In this document: positions 1 to 9,119 of the stretch, piece by piece
Numbering within the stretch: the stretch's first letter is position 1
Layout: each line of letters starts with the position of its first letter
Assembly (NCBI GenBank): GCA_963728195.1
Contig: CAVSIX010000011.1
Coordinates: forward strand, 186,001 to 250,000
From: Sva-07 sp963728195
Lineage (GTDB): Bacteria > Actinomycetota > Acidimicrobiia > Acidimicrobiales > Ilumatobacteraceae
Length of the DNA: 64,000 nucleotides
Reading direction: 5' to 3'
Translations under genes and position numbers: made by a program
The notes under the pieces: model-generated
What the model saw: the letters and a program-made list of their open reading frames with translations, nothing else
Database searches by the model: none
Told to the model about the DNA's origin: nothing

Positions 1-863
1 TCGCGCTCGGCGTCGTCGCTGCGGTGTGGCTGTTCGGCAGGCGGCTCGAGGAGCGCGGGGTCGGCACGCGAGACGATGCCAGCTCGATCGCCATCTGGGC
101 GGTGCTCGCCGGCGTGATCGGCGCTCGGCTGTACCACGTCGCCACCGACTGGGACCTGTTCGCCGACGACCTCGGTCGGATCCCGCAGATCTGGAGGGGT
201 GGACTCGGGATTCCCGGCGGTCTCCTCTTCGGTGTCCCCGTCGGGCTGTACTTCGCGAAGAAGCGAGGGATTCCCCTGGCGGTCGCCGCCACCTGTGCGG
301 CGCCGGCGATTCCCCTCGCACAGGCGATCGGGCGGTGGGGCAACTACTTCAACCAGGAGCTGTACGGCGGCCCCACCGACCTGCCGTGGGGCCTGAAGAT
401 CGACGCCCAGCACATCGACGCCACGCTGTACGCGGTCGGCACCACGTTCCACCCCACGTTCCTGTACGAGTCGCTGTGGAGTCTCGGCCTGTGCTTCCTG
501 CTGCTCTGGATCGACCGTCGGTTCCGGCCGGCGCCTGGCCAGCTGTTCGTGATGTACATCATCGGCTACGGCCTCGGTCGCTTCTGGGTGGAGGGGATGC
601 GGATCGATCCCGCCGACGAGATCGCCGGCTTGCGCTGGAACCAGTGGGTCGCGGTGATGGCCGTCGGCGGTGGAGCGCTGGTGCTCGCATGGATGCGTCG
701 CCACCCGATCGCCGAGCCGGTGACAGCCGAGCCGGTGACATCCGGGCCGGACACGGCCGGTCCAACGGACGACTCCGTGGTCGCGGTCGACGATGGGACG
801 ATCGGCGACGATGGACCGATGGACGGCGACGTCGAGCGCTCAGGAGGCGAGACGAGCGCCTGA
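1..863 (+). CDS. lgt: Prolipoprotein diacylglyceryl transferase, 5' end cut by window edge
   Basis: Transfers the diacylglyceryl group of phosphatidylglycerol to the lipobox cysteine of prolipoproteins in the cytoplasmic membrane. The frame is open to base 1, so the true start and roughly the first membrane segment lie outside the window. The Lgt signature GRWGNYFNQELYGG sits near bases 330-370, with hydrophobic segments on either side and a late GYGLGRFWVEGMR block. The C-terminal ~50 residues are a low-complexity tail rich in Asp, Glu, Pro and Thr that is not needed for the fold. The last 24 bases overlap the convergent ABC ATPase gene. Several lipoproteins in this window carry lipoboxes, so an Lgt substrate set is present. 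Confidence 0.93.
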   Translation, partial: ALGVVAAVWLFGRRLEERGVGTRDDASSIAIWAVLAGVIGARLYHVATDWDLFADDLGRIPQIWRGGLGIPGGLLFGVPVGLYFAKKRGIPLAVAATCAAPAIPLAQAIGRWGNYFNQELYGGPTDLPWGLKIDAQHIDATLYAVGTTFHPTFLYESLWSLGLCFLLLWIDRRFRPAPGQLFVMYIIGYGLGRFWVEGMRIDPADEIAGLRWNQWVAVMAVGGGALVLAWMRRHPIAEPVTAEPVTSGPDTAGPTDDSVVAVDDGTIGDDGPMDGDVERSGGETSA

Positions 864-1913
864 CTTCGTGTCGAAGAGGTGGACCTTGGTCGGCCGGGGT
901 ACCAGGCTCACCTTGTCGCCGCGTTCGAGCGCGCTGAGCCCGTCGGTTCGAGCGACGATCTGCTGGTCCGTGCCGTCGGCGGTGCAGTAGAGGAATGCCT
1001 CCGAGCCGAGTTCCTCGACGAACTCGACCGTGGCGTTCAGGCCTCCGTCGGCGTGGATCTCGAAGTCGTTCGGCCTCACGCCCACCGTGACCGCAGCGGA
1101 CGTCAACGCTTCGAGTTGGTCTGGCGTGAGCGGTACGCGAAGCGACCCGTAGATCGCCTCGGCCCCCGATGTGGTCGACGCCATCAGGTTCATCGCCGGC
1201 GACCCGATGAACCCGGCGACGAACTCGTTGACCGGGTTCGTGAACAACTCGCGCGGAGAGGCGCACTGCTGCAGCCGGCCATCGTTCAGCACCGCCACCC
1301 GGTCACCCATCGTCATCGCCTCGGTCTGGTCGTGGGTGACGTACACGGTCGTGACGCCGAGCTGACGTTGCAGCGCAGCGATCTGGGTTCGGGTCTGCAC
1401 GCGCAGTTTCGCATCGAGGTTCGACAGCGGTTCGTCCATCAGGAACACCTGCGGTTCCCGTACGATCGCCCGCCCCATCGCCACACGCTGACGTTGACCG
1501 CCCGACAGCTTCGCCGGCTTGCGGTCGAGGAATTCCTCGAGGTCCAAGATCCGCGCCGCCTCCTCGACGCGTGAACGCCGTTGCTTCTTCTTCACCTTCT
1601 TGACCTTGAGGTGGAAGCCGATGTTCTCCGCCACCGTCATGTGCGGATAGAGCGCGTAGGACTGGAAGACCATCGCGATGTCGCGGTTCTTCGGCGCCAC
1701 GTCGGTGACGTCGCGGTCGCCGATCATGATGTGCCCGTCGTCGACCGGCTCGAGGCCCGCGAGCATGCGCAGGGTCGTCGACTTGCCGCAACCCGACGGA
1801 CCGACCAGCACGAGGAACTCGCCGTCGCCGATCTGGAGGTCGAGCGCGTCGACTGCCGGTGCGTCGGTGCCCGGATAGGTCCGGCTGGCGTGCTGGAACG
1901 TGACGGTGGCCAA
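840..1913 (-). CDS. Sugar-type ABC transporter ATP-binding protein (UgpC/MsmK/MalK family)
   Basis: ATPase subunit that powers carbohydrate or glycerol-phosphate import. Walker A GPSGCGKST is at about residues 38-46, the signature LSGGQRQRVAMG near 135-146, Walker B VFLMDEP just after, and a switch His in VYVTHDQ. After residue ~235 comes a TOBE-like regulatory domain, giving 357 residues, usual for the MalK/UgpC class. The start is a TTG at 1913 placed five bases after a clear AGGAG. No permease or binding protein is next to it, so it is probably a shared ATPase serving transporters elsewhere, as MsmK does. The adjacent divergent alpha-galactosidase hints at alpha-galactoside use, but that is inference. 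Confidence 0.9.
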   Translation of the reverse strand: MATVTFQHASRTYPGTDAPAVDALDLQIGDGEFLVLVGPSGCGKSTTLRMLAGLEPVDDGHIMIGDRDVTDVAPKNRDIAMVFQSYALYPHMTVAENIGFHLKVKKVKKKQRRSRVEEAARILDLEEFLDRKPAKLSGGQRQRVAMGRAIVREPQVFLMDEPLSNLDAKLRVQTRTQIAALQRQLGVTTVYVTHDQTEAMTMGDRVAVLNDGRLQQCASPRELFTNPVNEFVAGFIGSPAMNLMASTTSGAEAIYGSLRVPLTPDQLEALTSAAVTVGVRPNDFEIHADGGLNATVEFVEELGSEAFLYCTADGTDQQIVARTDGLSALERGDKVSLVPRPTKVHLFDTKSGARLAS

Positions 1914-2022
1914 TGGTGCTCCTGAGTCGTGGGACGTCGACGGTCGTGCCGTGGCACCCTCCCATCATGGCCCGTACGCGCCACCCGGCCAGCGTTGCTG
2001 CCGTCGGCGTCCACCCGCGTTG

Positions 2023-2062
2023 CGATGAGCGAAGCGCCGCTATCTGGTCGGTTCGCTCATCG
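2023..2062 (+). repeat. 40-bp palindromic dispersed repeat, copy 1
   Basis: Begins CGATGAGCGAA and ends TTCGCTCATCG, perfect 11-base inverted arms around an 18-base centre. It aligns without gaps to four other copies at 28671, 28732, 50647 and 50718. It lies in the 215-base gap before the alpha-galactosidase start. In the plus strand it can encode MSEAPLSGRFAHR, but that frame does not lead into the neighbouring gene. Confidence 0.9.
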
Positions 2063-2128
2063 GTGCCGTCCGGTGGCGTGGTGCGGTCGGGTCGTCGGGT
2101 GGCGTGGCGGACGTGGTCAACTGTCGTC

Positions 2129-4237
2129 GTGGCGGCGCTGGTCCAACTCCATGGAACGACGTTCGACGTGGTCGTCGACGTCTCGACTGCGACACCGACC
2201 GTGGTGCACTGGGGCCTGCCGCTCGGCCCTGAGGCGAACCTCGATGCGCTCGATGCGGCGCTCGGGCGCCCGGCGGTGGCCGGGTCGACCGGGCCCGTCG
2301 CCCCGGTGAGCGTCGTCGCACTCCACGCCGACGGCTTCGCCGGACGTGCAGGGCTCGCCGGTCGCCGCGGAGGCGGACGTGACTGGGCGCCACGGTTCGA
2401 GCCGACCGGGTACCGCATCGTCGACGGCGAGCTCGTCGTCGAGGCCGTCGACCACGTCGCAGGGCTGGGGCTCACCACGGCGATCTCGGCGGGCGACGTG
2501 CTCGGCGTGCGTGTGACGCTCACGAACATCGGTCACCGCCGTTACTCGCTCGATGCGCTGACCGTGAGCCTGCCGTTGCCCGACGCCTCCGACGAGCTCC
2601 TCACGTTCGAGGGTCGATGGGCCCGCGAGTTCCAGCCGCTGAGATCGGCATGGAAGCACGGCGCAGTCGTCTCCGAACACGTTCGCGGACGAACCTCGCA
2701 CGAACATCCACCGCTGCTGTTCGCAGGCCCTGCCGGTTTCCGCGAGTGGGCCGGCGAAGTGCACGGCGTGCATCTCGCGTGGAGCGGCAACCACACGCTG
2801 CTCGCCGAACGGCTGGCCGACGGCCGGCGGTACGTGCAGGCGGGCGAGTTGCTGCATCCAGGCGAAGTCGTGCTCGAACCGGGCGAGTCGTACACGACGC
2901 CCGAGGTGGTCGCCGTGTACTCGGCCGAGGGCCTCACACCGGCGACGTGGGGGTTCCACCGAGCGGTGCGTGGCGGCGCGTCGCACCCGTCGTCGCCGCG
3001 TCCGGTGCTGTTGAACACCTGGGAGGCGGTGTACTTCCGCCACGACCTCGACACGCTCCGTGAGCTCGCCGATGTCGCCGCCGAGATCGGGATCGAACGC
3101 TTCGTGCTCGACGACGGATGGTTCGGCTCGCGCCGCGACGACACGTCGGGACTCGGCGACTGGGTCGTGTCGAGCGACGTGTATCCCGACGGACTTGCGC
3201 CGTTGATCGACCACGTCACCGGGCTCGGCATGGAGTTCGGCATCTGGGTCGAGCCCGAGATGGTCAACCCTGACAGTGAGCTGTTCCGGGCGCATCCCGA
3301 CTGGACGCTGACCACCGACGGCTACGTGCCCGTGCTCGGGCGCAACCAACTCGTCGTGGACCTCGGCCGTCCCGATGCCTTCGCGCACGTCCTCGGCCGG
3401 CTCGATGTGCTGCTCGCCGATCACGACATCTCCTACGTCAAGTGGGACATGAACCGCGACCACGTGCAGGCATCGGGAGCCTCGGGCGCGGCGGGCAGCC
3501 ATCGCCAGACGATGGCCCTCTACGAACTGCTCGACGAACTGCGGCGGCGACATCCCGGCGTCGAGTTCGAGTCGTGTGCGAGCGGCGGTGGTCGCATCGA
3601 CCACGAGATCCTGCGGCGCGTCGAACGCGTGTGGACCAGCGACTGCAACGACGCACTCGAGCGTCAGACGATCCAGCGCGGGGCCTCGATGCTGATCCCG
3701 CCCGAGATGATGGGCGCCCACATCGGCCCGACGCGGGCACACACCACCGGTCGGGTCCACACGCTCGCGTTCCGTGGGTCGACCGCACTGTTCGGCCATC
3801 TCGGTGTGGAGTGGAACGTGGCGCGTGTCGACGACGCGAGCCGCGCCGCACTCGCCCGAGTGATCGCCGTACACAAGCGGTTCCGCCCGCTGCTGCACAC
3901 CGGCGACGTGGTGCGTTTCGACACCGAGCACGCCTACTGCGCACACGGCGTCTACGCGGCCGACCGCTCCGAGGCCCTGGTCTCGTTCGCTCAGCTCACG
4001 ACGGCGGCGAGCCTCACGCCGCCTGCACTGCGTCTTCCGGGTCTCGATCCGCAGGGGCGGTACCGCATCGAACACGTGGCGCTGCCCGACGAACGGTGGG
4101 GGATGGCACTCGAGCAGCCGGCATGGCTCAGCAGTGGCGTCGAGCTCACCGGCCGCCAGCTCGCCGCACACGGCATCCGGCCGCCCGTGATGCATCCCGA
4201 GTCAGCCGTGTTGTTCTCGCTGACGTCGGTGAGCTGA
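2129..4237 (+). CDS. Alpha-galactosidase, glycoside hydrolase family 36
   Basis: Hydrolyses terminal alpha-1,6-galactosides such as melibiose or raffinose. The family landmarks are clear: LDDGWFGSRRDD, FGIWVEPEMVNPDS, the nucleophile block YVKWDMNRD (Asp in KWD), CASGGGRIDHEIL and the acid/base region VWTSDCNDALERQ followed by MGAHIGPTRAHTTGR. The open frame extends upstream to 1913, but family homology begins at VQLHGTTFDV; the GTG at 2129 gives 702 residues, normal for GH36, and leaves the 40-bp repeat in the spacer. That start is a choice, not certain. No signal peptide is seen, so it is likely cytoplasmic and acts on imported oligosaccharide. Confidence 0.9.
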   Translation: MAALVQLHGTTFDVVVDVSTATPTVVHWGLPLGPEANLDALDAALGRPAVAGSTGPVAPVSVVALHADGFAGRAGLAGRRGGGRDWAPRFEPTGYRIVDGELVVEAVDHVAGLGLTTAISAGDVLGVRVTLTNIGHRRYSLDALTVSLPLPDASDELLTFEGRWAREFQPLRSAWKHGAVVSEHVRGRTSHEHPPLLFAGPAGFREWAGEVHGVHLAWSGNHTLLAERLADGRRYVQAGELLHPGEVVLEPGESYTTPEVVAVYSAEGLTPATWGFHRAVRGGASHPSSPRPVLLNTWEAVYFRHDLDTLRELADVAAEIGIERFVLDDGWFGSRRDDTSGLGDWVVSSDVYPDGLAPLIDHVTGLGMEFGIWVEPEMVNPDSELFRAHPDWTLTTDGYVPVLGRNQLVVDLGRPDAFAHVLGRLDVLLADHDISYVKWDMNRDHVQASGASGAAGSHRQTMALYELLDELRRRHPGVEFESCASGGGRIDHEILRRVERVWTSDCNDALERQTIQRGASMLIPPEMMGAHIGPTRAHTTGRVHTLAFRGSTALFGHLGVEWNVARVDDASRAALARVIAVHKRFRPLLHTGDVVRFDTEHAYCAHGVYAADRSEALVSFAQLTTAASLTPPALRLPGLDPQGRYRIEHVALPDERWGMALEQPAWLSSGVELTGRQLAAHGIRPPVMHPESAVLFSLTSVS

Positions 4238-4359
4238 GCACCCGAACCGGTCCGCAACTCTGGGACAGCCCCGCGTCACAATCGAATCCGAGGAACTGCT
4301 GCGCCGGTTCCGATTCGTCGCTCCGGCGACCGACTGCCATCACGAGCCCGGGAGGAACC

Positions 4360-5685
4360 ATGGGCAAGAACAGTCGTCGACGCCGTGTCGACAAGCAGCG
4401 CCGCGCCGATCGCCGGCGCCGCGACGAGTTGTCAAGCAAGGGCCGGCGCCCACCAGCCGACCAGCTCGAGGGCGAACCGGTCGAGGAACCAGCTGACCGG
4501 CACGGCGAACGGCTGGTCGACACCGAGCCGCCCGCTGGAAGCGAAGTCGAGGAGCTCTTGGGACTCCTCCTGCGCAATCGGGTGTGGACGCGTGGTTGGC
4601 AGCCCGACGAGCTGGTGCGCCACGCGCGTCGCCAGGCAACGGCCACATCGTCGGATGTCGAGCTGCTGATCGTGGCGATCGCCGCCGATGCGATGCGCCA
4701 CGACCGTGTCGGATCCGTCGTACACGCTGCCTGGCGTCGTCAGACCGATCGACTGATCGCCATGGCCGAGCACGATCCTGGCCGGGCCGGCTGGCTCGGG
4801 CGCTGGCTCGAGGCCGATGCCGCCGGCGAGCGCGAGCCGAAGGCTCCATCGTTGCTCCAGCTGTTGCTGGGTCTGCCGGGGCTGCCCATCCTGATCACGC
4901 CGCCGGGTGCGTCCGCCGGCGTGGGCGTCGGCCTCGCCGAACTCCTCGGCGACGCAGCCGAGAGCGACCCGCGTCTGGCAAAGGTGCGCGCGCTGCTCGC
5001 CAAGGCGGAGTCGACCGAGTTCCCCGCCGAGGCCGAGGCCTTCACAGCGAAGGCGCAGGAGCTGATGACTGCCGCCTGCATCGACGAAGCCACCCTTCGA
5101 GCGAGCACTTCGAGTCGGTCGACCGGCCGTATTTCGGCGGTGCGGATCGGTCTCGACGATCCATACATCGCCTCGAAGCGCACGCTGCTGCGGGTCGTGT
5201 GCGCAGCCAACGACGCACGATGTGTGTTCCACACCGCCGTGGACCTGGCCACCGTGGTCGGGCCCATCGTGCAACTGGTGCACGTGGAGTTGCTTTTCAC
5301 GTCACTGCTGATCCAGGTCCAAGCCGCCCTGAGCGCTGACGCCGAAAGGGCAGCGCCGGGCAGCCACACCAGAAGTCGCGGGTACCGGTCGTCGTTCATC
5401 GTGGGTTTCGCCATGCGGATCGGCGAGCGACTGCACCGGGCGCGTTCGGTGGCGTTCTTCCGCTCGGGCGCCGATGCCCTGCCGGTCCTCGCGGCCGACG
5501 ATCGAGCGACGGCCGAACTGTTCGATCGGCTCGTCGGCCCGACGACGAGGCTCCGGTCGTCCGCTGGCGTCGATGCGTTGGGATTGCGTGCCGGGGCGGA
5601 CGCAGCCGACCGTGCGAGCCTGCGAGAGTCGGGGCTGCACGCGACGCCGACCGACACGCTCGGTCAGCTCCCGGATGCGAGCTGA
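4360..5685 (+). CDS. DUF2786 domain protein of unknown function
   Basis: A 441-residue protein. The start ATG follows GGAGG by four bases, and the first 40 residues are extremely basic (MGKNSRRRRVDKQRRADRRR), suggesting nucleic-acid contact. A DUF2786-like helical segment is near residues 208-240 (VRALLAKAESTEFPAEAEAFTAKAQELM). The C-terminal half resembles the extension often seen in actinobacterial DUF2786 proteins. No catalytic motif is recognised. It stands alone between the galactosidase and gatC, so context gives no role. The family is established; no function is claimed. Confidence 0.75.
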   Translation: MGKNSRRRRVDKQRRADRRRRDELSSKGRRPPADQLEGEPVEEPADRHGERLVDTEPPAGSEVEELLGLLLRNRVWTRGWQPDELVRHARRQATATSSDVELLIVAIAADAMRHDRVGSVVHAAWRRQTDRLIAMAEHDPGRAGWLGRWLEADAAGEREPKAPSLLQLLLGLPGLPILITPPGASAGVGVGLAELLGDAAESDPRLAKVRALLAKAESTEFPAEAEAFTAKAQELMTAACIDEATLRASTSSRSTGRISAVRIGLDDPYIASKRTLLRVVCAANDARCVFHTAVDLATVVGPIVQLVHVELLFTSLLIQVQAALSADAERAAPGSHTRSRGYRSSFIVGFAMRIGERLHRARSVAFFRSGADALPVLAADDRATAELFDRLVGPTTRLRSSAGVDALGLRAGADAADRASLRESGLHATPTDTLGQLPDAS

Positions 5686-5702
5686 CCGCTGCCGTCCGTT
5701 CA

Positions 5703-5761
5703 GGCCCGAAATGTGCCTGGATCGTCGCGCTGAGCGCGACATCCCGTGCACGTTTCGGGCT
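5703..5761. terminator. Long imperfect hairpin between DUF2786 gene and gatC
   Basis: A near-continuous inverted repeat about 58 bases long: CCCGAAA pairs with TTTCGGG at the base and GTCGCGC with GCGCGAC around a TGA loop at 5731-5733. It begins 17 bases after the DUF2786 stop and ends 22 bases before the gatC -10 box. It could terminate the upstream transcript or be a palindromic repeat. No T-tract follows, so classical Rho-independent termination is not proven. Confidence 0.6.
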
Positions 5762-5783
5762 GATGGGGTCCGCGCGGCGCCGG

Positions 5784-5789
5784 TAGCGT
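5784..5789 (+). promoter_or_regulatory. -10 element TAGCGT for leaderless gatC
   Basis: TAGCGT (TANNNT class) lies eight bases before the GTG start of gatC, so transcription would begin at or next to the start codon. No Shine-Dalgarno sequence fits between. The same GGTAGCGT string precedes metY and the thioredoxin gene. Confidence 0.55.
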
Positions 5790-5797
5790 TGGCGGCC

Positions 5798-6100
5798 GTG
5801 TCCGATCGCATCACTCCAGAGGCCGTTGCCAAGGTGGCCAAGCTCGCTCGGCTGTCACTGACCGACGACGAACTCCAGCAGGCGACCCACCAGCTGAGCG
5901 ACATGCTCGACCATTTCGCGGACATCGACGCACTCGATCTCGACGGGGTCGAGCCGATGACACATCCCACGCCGATCGCCAACGTGATGCGCGAGGACAT
6001 CGAGATGGATTGTCTCGACCGCGACGAGGTGCTCGCCGCCGCCCCCGCCGCCGAGGACGGGCGCTTCCGTGTGCCCCCGATCGTCGGGCTGGAGGACTGA
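5798..6100 (+). CDS. gatC: Asp-tRNA(Asn)/Glu-tRNA(Gln) amidotransferase subunit C
   Basis: Small 100-residue subunit that stabilises the GatA-GatB interface in the transamidation route to Gln-tRNA and Asn-tRNA. It starts MSDRITPEAVAKVAKLARLS and contains the typical central MLDHFADIDALDLDGVEPM and C-terminal EDGRFRVPPIVGLED. GTG at 5798 is chosen because homology begins there and a TAGCGT -10 box lies just upstream. gatA starts three bases after the stop, so the three genes form one operon. This implies the organism makes at least one amidated tRNA indirectly. Confidence 0.95.
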   Translation: MSDRITPEAVAKVAKLARLSLTDDELQQATHQLSDMLDHFADIDALDLDGVEPMTHPTPIANVMREDIEMDCLDRDEVLAAAPAAEDGRFRVPPIVGLED

Positions 6101-6102
6101 GC

Positions 6103-7539
6103 GTGAGCAATGAGCTCCCGACCAGCGCGGCGGACATCGCCTGGAACGTCCGCAACAACATCACCAGCGCCAGCGAGGTGCTCGAGCACCACCTCGCGAC
6201 GATCGACGAGCGCGAGGGCGACATCCATGCGTTCAACCTCGTGCTCGCCGACGAGGCGCGGGTCCGAGCCGCCGAGATCGACGACGCGGTGTCGGTCGGT
6301 CGCGATCCGGGCCCGCTCGCCGGCGTGCCGGTCGCGCTCAAGGACAACATGTGCACACGAGGGATCCCGACGACGTGCTCGTCGAAAATCCTCGACGGCT
6401 GGCGGCCGCCCTACGACGCCACCGTCGTCAGCAAGCTGCGCGAGGCGGGCGCGGTCGTGATCGGCAAGACGAACCTCGACGAGTTCGCGATGGGTTCGAG
6501 CACCGAGAACTCCGCCTTCGGCGCGACCCGCAACCCCCACGACACCAGCCGCGTACCCGGCGGGTCGAGCGGCGGGTCCGCAGCGGCCGTCGCCGCAGGG
6601 TTCGCGGCGGTCGCTCTCGGCTCCGACACCGGCGGCTCGATCCGTCAGCCCGCTGCGTTGTGCGGTGTCGTCGGCGTCAAGCCGACGTACGGCGCCGTGA
6701 GCCGGTACGGCCTGGTCGCCTTCGCCTCGAGCCTCGATCAGATCGGCCCGTTCTCGCACGACGTCGCCGATGCTGCACTCGTGTTGGAAGCGATCTCCGG
6801 CCACGACGAGATGGACTCCACATCGATCCGCCAGGGTCCGCTGGAGATCACCCGTCAGCTCGACATGGGCGTGGCCGGGCTCCGCGTCGGTCGCATCACC
6901 GACCTGCCCGAAGGTGCCAGCCCGGATGTCGCCGCCCGCTTGGAGGAGGCGTTCGACGCGCTCCGCGTGGCCGGCGCCGAGATCGTCGACGTCGAAGTGC
7001 CGGCGTTCTCCTACGGCCTCACGGCGTACTACCTGATCGCGCCGGCCGAGGCGTCGAGCAACCTCGCCCGTTACGACGGCGTCCGCTTCGGTCACCGTGT
7101 CGAGGCCCCCGACACCAACGCGATGTACATGGCGACACGAACCGACGGCTTCGGCGCCGAGGTCAAACGGCGCATCATGCTCGGCACCTACGCGCTGTCG
7201 GCGGGTTACTACGACGCCTACTACGGCCGGGCGCTCAAGGTGCGTCGCCGCATCGCCGCCGACTTCGCCGCCGCCTACGACCGCGCCGACGTGCTCCTCA
7301 CGCCCGCATCGCCGACGGTGGCGTTCCACCTCGGCGACAAGACGTCGGACCCGATGGCGATGTACCTCTGCGACACCTACACGATCCCGTCGAACCTCAC
7401 CGGCGATCCGGCGATGAGCGTGCCGTTCGGATCTGGCGAGGACGGGCTGCCGGTCGGTGTACAGGTCCTCGTCCCGGCGCTCGAGGAGTCACGCATGTTC
7501 CGCACCGCAGCGGAGCTGGAACGGAGGGCACCCAGGTGA
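6103..7539 (+). CDS. gatA: Asp-tRNA(Asn)/Glu-tRNA(Gln) amidotransferase subunit A
   Basis: Glutamine amidase of the GatCAB complex that releases ammonia for tRNA transamidation. It belongs to the amidase-signature family: the catalytic Lys is in VALKDNM, and the Ser-Ser pair is in the block PGGSSGGSAAAV followed by GSDTGGSIRQPA. It is 478 residues, the usual length. The GTG at 6103 is preceded by GGAGGA near the end of gatC, which gives a Shine-Dalgarno site inside the upstream gene. Its TGA stop overlaps the GTG start of gatB, indicating translational coupling and equal stoichiometry. Confidence 0.97.
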   Translation: MSNELPTSAADIAWNVRNNITSASEVLEHHLATIDEREGDIHAFNLVLADEARVRAAEIDDAVSVGRDPGPLAGVPVALKDNMCTRGIPTTCSSKILDGWRPPYDATVVSKLREAGAVVIGKTNLDEFAMGSSTENSAFGATRNPHDTSRVPGGSSGGSAAAVAAGFAAVALGSDTGGSIRQPAALCGVVGVKPTYGAVSRYGLVAFASSLDQIGPFSHDVADAALVLEAISGHDEMDSTSIRQGPLEITRQLDMGVAGLRVGRITDLPEGASPDVAARLEEAFDALRVAGAEIVDVEVPAFSYGLTAYYLIAPAEASSNLARYDGVRFGHRVEAPDTNAMYMATRTDGFGAEVKRRIMLGTYALSAGYYDAYYGRALKVRRRIAADFAAAYDRADVLLTPASPTVAFHLGDKTSDPMAMYLCDTYTIPSNLTGDPAMSVPFGSGEDGLPVGVQVLVPALEESRMFRTAAELERRAPR

Positions 7540-9002
7540 GCGACACGGCGAACGCAACGGGCGAGGAGACGTGGACGTTCCACGGCTACGAGATGGTGGT
7601 CGGACTCGAGGTCCACGTCGAGCTCGCCACGCGCACCAAGCTCTTCTCGGCGTCGCCGAACCGATTCGGTGACGAGCCGAACACCAACATCGACCCGGTC
7701 ACGCTCGGCCTGCCCGGTGCGCTGCCGGTGCTCAACCGTCAAGCCGTGGAGTTGGCGATGCGGTTGGGTCTGGCGCTCGACTGCAGGGTGCAGCGTTCCA
7801 CGTTCGCCCGCAAGAACTACTTCTATCCCGACATGCCGAAGGCGTACCAGATCAGCCAGTACGACGAGCCGATCTGCGTCGACGGGTGGCTCGATCTGCC
7901 CGGCAGCATCCGCGTCGGCATCGAGCGCGCACATCTCGAGGAGGACACGGGAAAGTCGACTCACGTCGGTGGCAGCGGTGGACGCATCCACGGCAGCGAC
8001 TTCTCGCTGATCGACTTCAACCGTGCCGGTGTCCCGCTCGTCGAGATCGTGAGTCGTCCCGACATCCGCACACCCGACCAGGCGAAGGCCTACGTGAGCG
8101 AGCTGCGAGCGATCCTCGTCGCCGTCGGAGCGTCCGACGCGAAGATGGAGGAGGGCTCGATGCGCGTCGACGCGAACGTCAGCGTGCGGCGCCCAGGAGC
8201 GGAGTTCGGCACGCGCTGCGAGATCAAGAACGTCAACTCCGTGCGCTCCGTCGGCCGCGCGATCGAGTACGAGGCGCAGCGGCAGGTCGGCATGCTCGAG
8301 GCCGGCGAGACGATCCGCCAGGAGACCCGTCACTGGGACGAGAACGACGGGAGGACCCACACCTTGCGCAGCAAGGAGGACGCCGACGACTACCGCTACT
8401 TCCAGGAGCCCGACCTCGTCGTCGTCGATCCCGACCCCGAATGGATCGAGCGGGTGCGAGCCGGCCTGCCGATGCTGCCCGCGGTGCGACGAGCCCGCCT
8501 CGCCGACGCCACCGGTCAGCTTCCCGACGCCGAGGCGATCCTCGTCGTCACCGATCGCGATCAGGACCGCTACGTGTTCGCCGTCGTCGAAGCCGGCGGC
8601 GACGCTGCACGGGCGCTCGTGCACGTCAAGGAAGCATTCGCCGACGAGGGCTCGCGCCCGAACGTGCCGGCCGCCGACCTCGCCCGGCTGACCCGGATGG
8701 AGGTCGACGGGGCGCTGACCGCCACCCAGGCCAAGCAGGTGCTCGCCGAGATCGTCGCCAACGGCGGCGGTGACGCGGCGGCGATCGCAGCGGCGAAGGG
8801 CTTCGAGGCGATGGACACGAGCGCACTCGAGGCGTTGGTCGACGAGGCGATCGCTGCGCAGCCCGACGCCTGGGCCAAATTCTGTGCCGGCGAGGGCCGG
8901 GCGGTGGGCGCACTGGTCGGCGCCGTGATGAAGGCTTCGCAGGGCCAGGCCGACGGCAAGGCCGTGACGGCGCTCCTCGAACAGCGTCGCACCTCCTCCT
9001 GA
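7536..9002 (+). CDS. gatB: Asp-tRNA(Asn)/Glu-tRNA(Gln) amidotransferase subunit B
   Basis: Kinase/amidotransferase subunit that phosphorylates the misacylated aminoacyl-tRNA and transfers ammonia. Seen: MVVGLEVHVEL near the N-terminus, ARKNYFYPDMPKAYQISQYD, HLEEDTGKS, DFNRAGVPLVEIVS, MEEGSMRVDANVSVR and the RSKEDADDYRYFQEPDL block. The C-terminal YqeY-like tRNA-binding tail is present (LEQRR end). It has 488 residues, normal length. GTG at 7536 overlaps the gatA stop as GTGA. Last gene of the gat operon; 117 bases without a gene follow. Confidence 0.97.
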   Translation: MSDTANATGEETWTFHGYEMVVGLEVHVELATRTKLFSASPNRFGDEPNTNIDPVTLGLPGALPVLNRQAVELAMRLGLALDCRVQRSTFARKNYFYPDMPKAYQISQYDEPICVDGWLDLPGSIRVGIERAHLEEDTGKSTHVGGSGGRIHGSDFSLIDFNRAGVPLVEIVSRPDIRTPDQAKAYVSELRAILVAVGASDAKMEEGSMRVDANVSVRRPGAEFGTRCEIKNVNSVRSVGRAIEYEAQRQVGMLEAGETIRQETRHWDENDGRTHTLRSKEDADDYRYFQEPDLVVVDPDPEWIERVRAGLPMLPAVRRARLADATGQLPDAEAILVVTDRDQDRYVFAVVEAGGDAARALVHVKEAFADEGSRPNVPAADLARLTRMEVDGALTATQAKQVLAEIVANGGGDAAAIAAAKGFEAMDTSALEALVDEAIAAQPDAWAKFCAGEGRAVGALVGAVMKASQGQADGKAVTALLEQRRTSS

Positions 9003-9119
9003 CGCGAGGTTCCCTGCGTCCGGGTCTCCGGTGACCACGGCGGTGGTGGTGGTGACGTCGGTCACGAAGGGACTTTCGGGCCTGGAGAGCTCAGTCGATC
9101 GACTGGCATACTGTGCCAG

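Noticed and set aside
2117..4195. Minus-strand open frame of about 690 codons opposite the alpha-galactosidase gene
   Set aside because: Composition and lack of motifs mark it as a GC shadow; the plus strand has clear GH36 catalytic motifs.
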